A DNA stretch of 8,544 nt, taken from assembly GCA_900549005.1 (NCBI GenBank), contig URMT01000068.1, positions 1-8,544 on the forward strand. The letters are read 5' to 3'. This DNA is from an uncultured Eubacteriales bacterium (GTDB taxonomy: Bacteria; Bacillota; Clostridia; Christensenellales; Borkfalkiaceae). The notes below the pieces were generated by a model that had not been told where the DNA came from, ran no database searches, and worked only from the letters and a program-made list of their open reading frames with translations. Position 1 is the first letter of the stretch; the number at the start of each line of letters is the position of its first letter. Shown here one piece after another: positions 5,713 to 8,544 of this stretch. The translations under genes were made by a program, and so were the position numbers.

Positions 5713-5760
5713 GGCCATATGGCCTATCCTTCGGATATTGCGGCATTAAATCCGCCGCAA
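5713..5760 (-). other. Three end-to-end inverted repeats upstream of rplR
   Basis: Reading the plus strand, three inverted repeats abut without a spare base: GGCCATATGGCC (5713-5724), TATCC-TTC-GGATA (5725-5737), and TTGCGGC paired with GCCGCAA around a nine-base loop (5738-5760). They fill most of the 83-base rplF-rplR gap, the widest in the ribosomal block, where neighbouring gaps are 11-16 bases (39 for rplO-secY). No T-run follows, so this is not a terminator. It may be an mRNA structure controlling rplR and downstream genes, an RNA-processing site, or a remnant of the hairpin repeats seen at the window ends. Confidence 0.65.
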
Positions 5761-5774
5761 GCCTTTACCCGAAA

Positions 5775-6323
5775 TTACTTCTTGCCCTTGCCTCCCGTCT
5801 TGCCTTCCTTGCGCTCGATTACTTCGTCGCTGTAAGCGATGCCGTAGCCGTGGTAAGGTTCGGGAACTCTTATCGAGCGGATATCCGCTGCCGTCTGTCC
5901 TACGAGGGTCTTGTCTATGCCCGAAACTACTATCTCGTTGGCGCTGGGGCATTCGAGCTTTACGCCTGCGGGCTCGGTGAACTCTACGGGGTGGGAAAAA
6001 CCTACGTTGAGAACTACCTTGTTGCCCTGCTTGGCAACCTTCCAGCCTACGCCGTTTACTTTAAGGCTCTTGGAATAGCCCTGGGTTACGCCCACAACCA
6101 TATTGTGAAGGAGCGCCCTGTAAAGGCCGTGCTTGGCTTCGAGCTCGGCGGTGTCGTGCTTCTTTACGACGAGGGCTTCGTTGCCCTCTACCTTGATGTC
6201 GATGTCGCCGACAACTTTCTGGGTAAGCGTTCCCTTTGCGCCCTTTACCGTAACGACGTCGCCGTCGAACGAAACGGTTACGCCTGCGGGAAGAACAACG
6301 GGCAATTTACCTATTCTTGACAT
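5775..6323 (-). CDS. rplF: 50S ribosomal protein L6
   Basis: L6 binds helix 97 of 23S rRNA near the factor-binding site and stabilises the stalk base. At 182 residues it is close to the family norm (about 178). It has the typical start MSRIGKLPVVLPAGV, two repeated alpha/beta domains (about residues 8-80 and 85-170), GLYRALLHNMVVGVTQGYSKSL (about 66-87) and the C-terminal signature VPEPYHGYGIAY followed by RKEGKTGGKGKK. The ATG is preceded by AAGGAGG, which contains the rpsH stop codon. It is followed by an unusually long gap before rplR. Confidence 0.98.
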   Translation of the reverse strand: MSRIGKLPVVLPAGVTVSFDGDVVTVKGAKGTLTQKVVGDIDIKVEGNEALVVKKHDTAELEAKHGLYRALLHNMVVGVTQGYSKSLKVNGVGWKVAKQGNKVVLNVGFSHPVEFTEPAGVKLECPSANEIVVSGIDKTLVGQTAADIRSIRVPEPYHGYGIAYSDEVIERKEGKTGGKGKK

Positions 6324-6337
6324 ATCCGCTTACCTCC

Positions 6338-6730
6338 TTACCAGATGTAGCAGAGCACTTCGCCGCCAACGTTTGCGGCCTTTGCCTGCTTATCCGTCAT
6401 TATGCCTTTGTTGGTGGATATGACCGCAACGCCCATTCCGTTCATTACCTTGGGCATATTTTCTACGCCGGCATAGGTGCGCAGGCCGGGCTTGGAAACC
6501 CTTTTGAGTCCGTTGATTACGGGCTGCTTTTTGGCCGCGTATTTGAGCGTTACCACCAGCTTGCCGTTGTAGCCGTCTTCAACCAGCTTTACGTCGGAGA
6601 CGAAACCTTCTGCAAGCATTATGTCTGCGATGGCCTTCTTCATGTTGGAAGAGGGGATTTCCACCGTCTCTTTGTTTACCATAAGCGCATTCCTTATGCG
6701 CGTGAGCATATCTGCTATGGGGTCAGTCAT
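6338..6730 (-). CDS. rpsH: 30S ribosomal protein S8
   Basis: S8 is a primary 16S rRNA-binding protein (helix 21) and, in E. coli, the translational repressor of the spc operon. The product has 130 residues (family 130-132). The start [15 protein letters not shown] is diagnostic; [12 protein letters not shown] (about 77-88), the [13 protein letters not shown] loop (about 105-117) and the terminal GGEVLCYIW are the rRNA-binding and structural signatures. The ribosome site AAGGAGGTG overlaps the rpsN stop. Whether S8 also autoregulates here is not known; I did not identify an obvious helix-21 mimic. Confidence 0.98.
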   Translation of the reverse strand: MTDPIADMLTRIRNALMVNKETVEIPSSNMKKAIADIMLAEGFVSDVKLVEDGYNGKLVVTLKYAAKKQPVINGLKRVSKPGLRTYAGVENMPKVMNGMGVAVISTNKGIMTDKQAKAANVGGEVLCYIW

Positions 6731-6742
6731 CTTTGCACCTCC

Positions 6743-6928
6743 TTACCAGCTCGACTTTTTAACGCCGGGTATTTCGCCCTTGTACGCAAGGTTGCGGAAG
6801 CAGATACGGCATACGCCGTACTTGCGGAGAACGGCGTGCGGTCTGCCGCATATCGAGCACCTGGTGTATGCTCTCGTCGAAAATTTTGCAGGCCTTTGCT
6901 GCTTGTTTATCATAGACTTTTTAGCCAT
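6743..6928 (-). CDS. rpsN: 30S ribosomal protein S14, zinc-binding (type Z)
   Basis: S14 sits in the head of the 30S subunit. This is the short zinc form: 61 residues, with C24-x-x-C27 and C40-x-x-C43 in the frame [20 protein letters not shown]. The zinc-independent form is longer (about 90 residues) and lacks the cysteines. The C-terminal [18 protein letters not shown] is the conserved end. In several Bacillota a second, cysteine-free S14 is induced by zinc starvation; whether this genome has one cannot be seen here. The ribosome site is AAGGAG, overlapping the rplE stop. Confidence 0.98.
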   Translation of the reverse strand: MAKKSMINKQQRPAKFSTRAYTRCSICGRPHAVLRKYGVCRICFRNLAYKGEIPGVKKSSW

Positions 6929-6940
6929 ACTTTTATCTCC

Positions 6941-7513
6941 TTACCTCTTGAAGGGCATTCCCATAGCCCTTAAAAGCTCTCTTGCTTCTTCGTCGGTCTT
7001 GGCGGTGGTTACGAAGCATATGTCCATACCGCGTATCTTTTCAACCTGGTCGTACTGTATTTCGGGGAAGATGAGCTGTTCCTTTACACCCATACAATAG
7101 TTGCCCCTGCCGTCGAAGCTGTCTGTGGGAACGCCGCGGAAGTCGCGGACGCGGGGAAGCGCGATGGATACGAGCTTATCGTAGAAGTCGTACATCATCT
7201 TGCCGCGAAGCGTAACCTTTATGCCTACCGTCATTCCCTCGCGCACCTTGAAGTTCGCTACCGACTTCTTGGCCTTGGTAAGTACGGGGAGCTGGCCGGT
7301 TATCTGCTTGATTTCGTTCTGCGTTATCTGTATGGACTTTGCATTGTCCTTTATGTCGCCGAGGCCGGTGTTGATTACTATCTTTACCAGCTTGGGTACC
7401 TGCATTACATTTGTGTAGCCGAATTTTTTGGTAAGGTAGGGAACGACCTCTTCCGCATACTGCTTGGCTACTCTGCTCTTATAAACTTTTTCCGTTGTCG
7501 CATTCTTTGCCAT
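6941..7513 (-). CDS. rplE: 50S ribosomal protein L5
   Basis: L5 binds 5S rRNA and contacts the P-site tRNA and the subunit bridge B1b. The product is 190 residues, about ten longer than the common 179-180, with the extra residues in a short polar N-terminal leader ([16 protein letters not shown]). The conserved core includes [18 protein letters not shown] (about 36-53), [25 protein letters not shown] (about 73-97), LPRVRDFRG (about 119-127) and the terminal [18 protein letters not shown] lies seven bases before the ATG. It starts 14 bases after rplX, which ends with TGA rather than the TAA used by most neighbours. Confidence 0.98.
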   Translation of the reverse strand: MAKNATTEKVYKSRVAKQYAEEVVPYLTKKFGYTNVMQVPKLVKIVINTGLGDIKDNAKSIQITQNEIKQITGQLPVLTKAKKSVANFKVREGMTVGIKVTLRGKMMYDFYDKLVSIALPRVRDFRGVPTDSFDGRGNYCMGVKEQLIFPEIQYDQVEKIRGMDICFVTTAKTDEEARELLRAMGMPFKR

Positions 7514-7527
7514 ATTCGTTCACCTTC

Positions 7528-7953
7528 TCACTCAGCCTTGTCTTCCTGCGCATTCTCTGCGGCTTCGGCCTTTGCCGCGCGCTTTCTGGTGCGCTTTTTG
7601 GGCTCTTCTTTCTTGACTTCCTTGCCCTTCTTGCCTGCATATGCCTTGTCGAGCACGGCGCCGCACTTGGGGCACACGCGAACGCGCTTGCCGTCCTGCT
7701 CGCCGCTCTTTACCCTTACCGCCTTGTCGCACGCGGGGCATATCACCATTACGTTGGATACGTCTATCGCGCCCTCTTTTTCGACTATCTTGGATACGTC
7801 GTTGCCGCGGCGCGCCTTCTGCGTTTTGTGCTGTATGTTGATACCCTCTACGGTTACCTTTCCGCTCTTGGGAGAAGTGGCGATTACCTTGCCCTGCTTG
7901 CCCGCATACTTACCGGTGATAACCAGAACATTATCATTCAATTTTACGTTCAT
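7528..7953 (-). CDS. rplX: 50S ribosomal protein L24 with long charged C-terminal tail
   Basis: L24 is an assembly initiator for the large subunit, at the exit-tunnel rim. The N-terminal KOW domain (residues 3-40, with NVLVITGKYAGKQGKV) is standard. It is followed by SNVMVICPACDKAVRV and RVRVCPKCGAVLD, which carry C72-x-x-C75 and C94-x-x-C97, a likely zinc ribbon as in C+ forms of the family. The usual protein ends near residue 103. Here about 38 further residues follow, almost all Lys, Arg, Ala and Glu, first basic (KKEEPKKRTRKRAAK) then acidic at the end. The ribosome site AAGGAG overlaps the rplN stop. Codon use in the tail resembles that of the body, so it looks genuine, not a frameshift. 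Confidence 0.96.
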   Translation of the reverse strand: MNVKLNDNVLVITGKYAGKQGKVIATSPKSGKVTVEGINIQHKTQKARRGNDVSKIVEKEGAIDVSNVMVICPACDKAVRVKSGEQDGKRVRVCPKCGAVLDKAYAGKKGKEVKKEEPKKRTRKRAAKAEAAENAQEDKAE

Positions 7954-7968
7954 AGCTTTAACCTCTCC

Positions 7969-8337
7969 TTAAAGAACTTCGGGTGCGAGAGATATTATCT
8001 TCATATAGTTCTTTTCTCTCAGTTCCCTTGCAATCGGTCCGAAGATACGGGTGCCTCTGGGCTCCTTGTTCTGACCTATTATAACTGCGGCGTTGTCGTC
8101 GAACCTGATGTAGGTGCCGTCGTCGCGCCTGATGCCCTTGGTGCTGCGCACGATTACGGCCTTTACCACGTCGCCCTTTTTAACCGCGCCGCCGGGGGTT
8201 GCCGTCTTGACGGAGCAGACGATTACGTCGCCGATGTTGCCCGTCTTGCGGAAGCTGCCGCCCAGCACCTTTATGCACATAAGCTCCTTTGCGCCGCTGT
8301 TGTCTGCGGCTTTGAGCCTCGTCTGGGGTTGTATCAT
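7969..8337 (-). CDS. rplN: 50S ribosomal protein L14
   Basis: L14 lies at the subunit interface (bridges B5 and B8) next to L19 and is the silencing-factor RsfS docking site in other bacteria. The product has exactly the usual 122 residues. It begins [27 protein letters not shown], contains [29 protein letters not shown] (about 37-65) and [11 protein letters not shown] (about 78-88), and ends [18 protein letters not shown]; all are strongly conserved family segments. AAGGAG lies eight bases before the ATG. Normally rpsQ ends just upstream, but here the 207 bases to the window edge are non-coding and hold a composite repeat. I see no convincing promoter in the 42 bases between repeat and gene. 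Confidence 0.98.
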   Translation of the reverse strand: MIQPQTRLKAADNSGAKELMCIKVLGGSFRKTGNIGDVIVCSVKTATPGGAVKKGDVVKAVIVRSTKGIRRDDGTYIRFDDNAAVIIGQNKEPRGTRIFGPIARELREKNYMKIISLAPEVL

Positions 8338-8379
8338 ATAAAATTCTCCTTAATTTATGACTTACAACTAAATGCGATA

Positions 8380-8529
8380 CTCACGAATTTTTCGCCTTGG
8401 CCGAATGCGAAAAATTCCGTGAGGCCGAGGGGCGCCGCCCCTATCGCCCCGATTTTCCGCCGCCCTCGATTATATAATCGGGGCGATTTACCCTGCTGCG
8501 CGAGGGCTATGCCCGCTGCCCTGCCGAGG
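8380..8529 (-). repeat. Composite hairpin-rich intergenic repeat, copy 2
   Basis: Read on the minus strand, this is the shorter counterpart of 15-250. Block 1 (8529-8514) is identical over 16 bases. Block 2 (8487-8443) is a hairpin with a perfect 11-bp stem ATCGCCCCGAT/ATCGGGGCGAT. Block 3 (8423-8380) has a 16-bp stem with the same single bulge as copy 1, and its sequence differs from copy 1 at only two loop positions. Between blocks 2 and 3 is a 6-bp GC hairpin with a three-base loop (8442-8428), where copy 1 has an unrelated 7-bp hairpin with a TTA loop. A small GGGC/GCCC hairpin lies at 8514-8504. No coding is present. The repeat ends 42 bases before rplN and would be transcribed if the operon reads through from rpsQ. 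Confidence 0.8.
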
Positions 8530-8544
8530 GTTCCCGTTTTCGGG

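Noticed and set aside
5692..5718. Longer L18 start at 5718 adding nine residues
   Set aside because: The added codons include the ribosome binding site AAAGGAG itself, and the extra ATG sits in a palindrome without an upstream ribosome site.
5730..5765. Possible promoter TTGCGG-17-TATCCG before rplR
   Set aside because: Only three of six matches in each box, and the bases are better explained by the adjoining hairpins.
8338..8379. Promoter directly upstream of rplN
   Set aside because: AT-rich, but no -10/-35 pair with acceptable spacing could be found.

Overview
The window holds fifteen protein genes, all read leftward (minus strand), in the order rplN, rplX, rplE, rpsN, rpsH, rplF, rplR, rpsE, rpmD, rplO, secY, adk, map, a KOW-domain RNA-binding protein gene and infA. 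This is the classical spc ribosomal-protein operon followed by the secY-adk-map-infA block. Several points fit a Bacillota genome, probably class Clostridia: strong AGGAGG-type ribosome binding sites, the short four-cysteine form of S14, a cysteine-rich adenylate kinase LID, L24 with a CxxC/CxxC pair, and a KOW protein between map and infA. The order or family within Clostridia cannot be fixed from this sequence.

Layout: 8337-4125 is a dense ribosomal block (L14, L24, L5, S14, S8, L6, L18, S5, L30, L15). Gaps are mostly 11-16 bases, and the TAA stop of one gene is often built into the Shine-Dalgarno sequence of the next. The one loose junction is rplF-rplR (83 bases), which holds three back-to-back inverted repeats. 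SecY (4085-2721) follows. A 341-base spacer then separates secY from adk. It contains a dispersed repeat, a small tandem repeat and a convincing extended -10 promoter. From there adk, map, the KOW gene and infA follow closely. The gene products work together: ten proteins build the two ribosomal subunits, SecY is the membrane export channel fed by ribosomes, Adk balances adenine nucleotides, MetAP trims initiator methionine from nascent chains, and IF-1 acts in translation initiation.

Non-coding sequence is the least ordinary part. Bases 1-402 and 8338-8544 contain no gene, although the usual neighbours (rpmJ after infA, rpsQ before rplN) would be expected there. Both ends carry the same composite, hairpin-rich repeat in opposite orientations: about 15-250 on the plus strand and about 8529-8380 on the minus strand. 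Three sequence blocks are conserved in order, while the small hairpins between them differ in sequence. A second repeat family occurs at 254-377 and 2590-2712, with a 37-base tail copy at 2445-2481.

I see no defence system, mobile gene, CRISPR array, tRNA or rRNA. The genes are ordinary core genes. The modular hairpin repeats and their insertion into a core operon are what deserve a second look.
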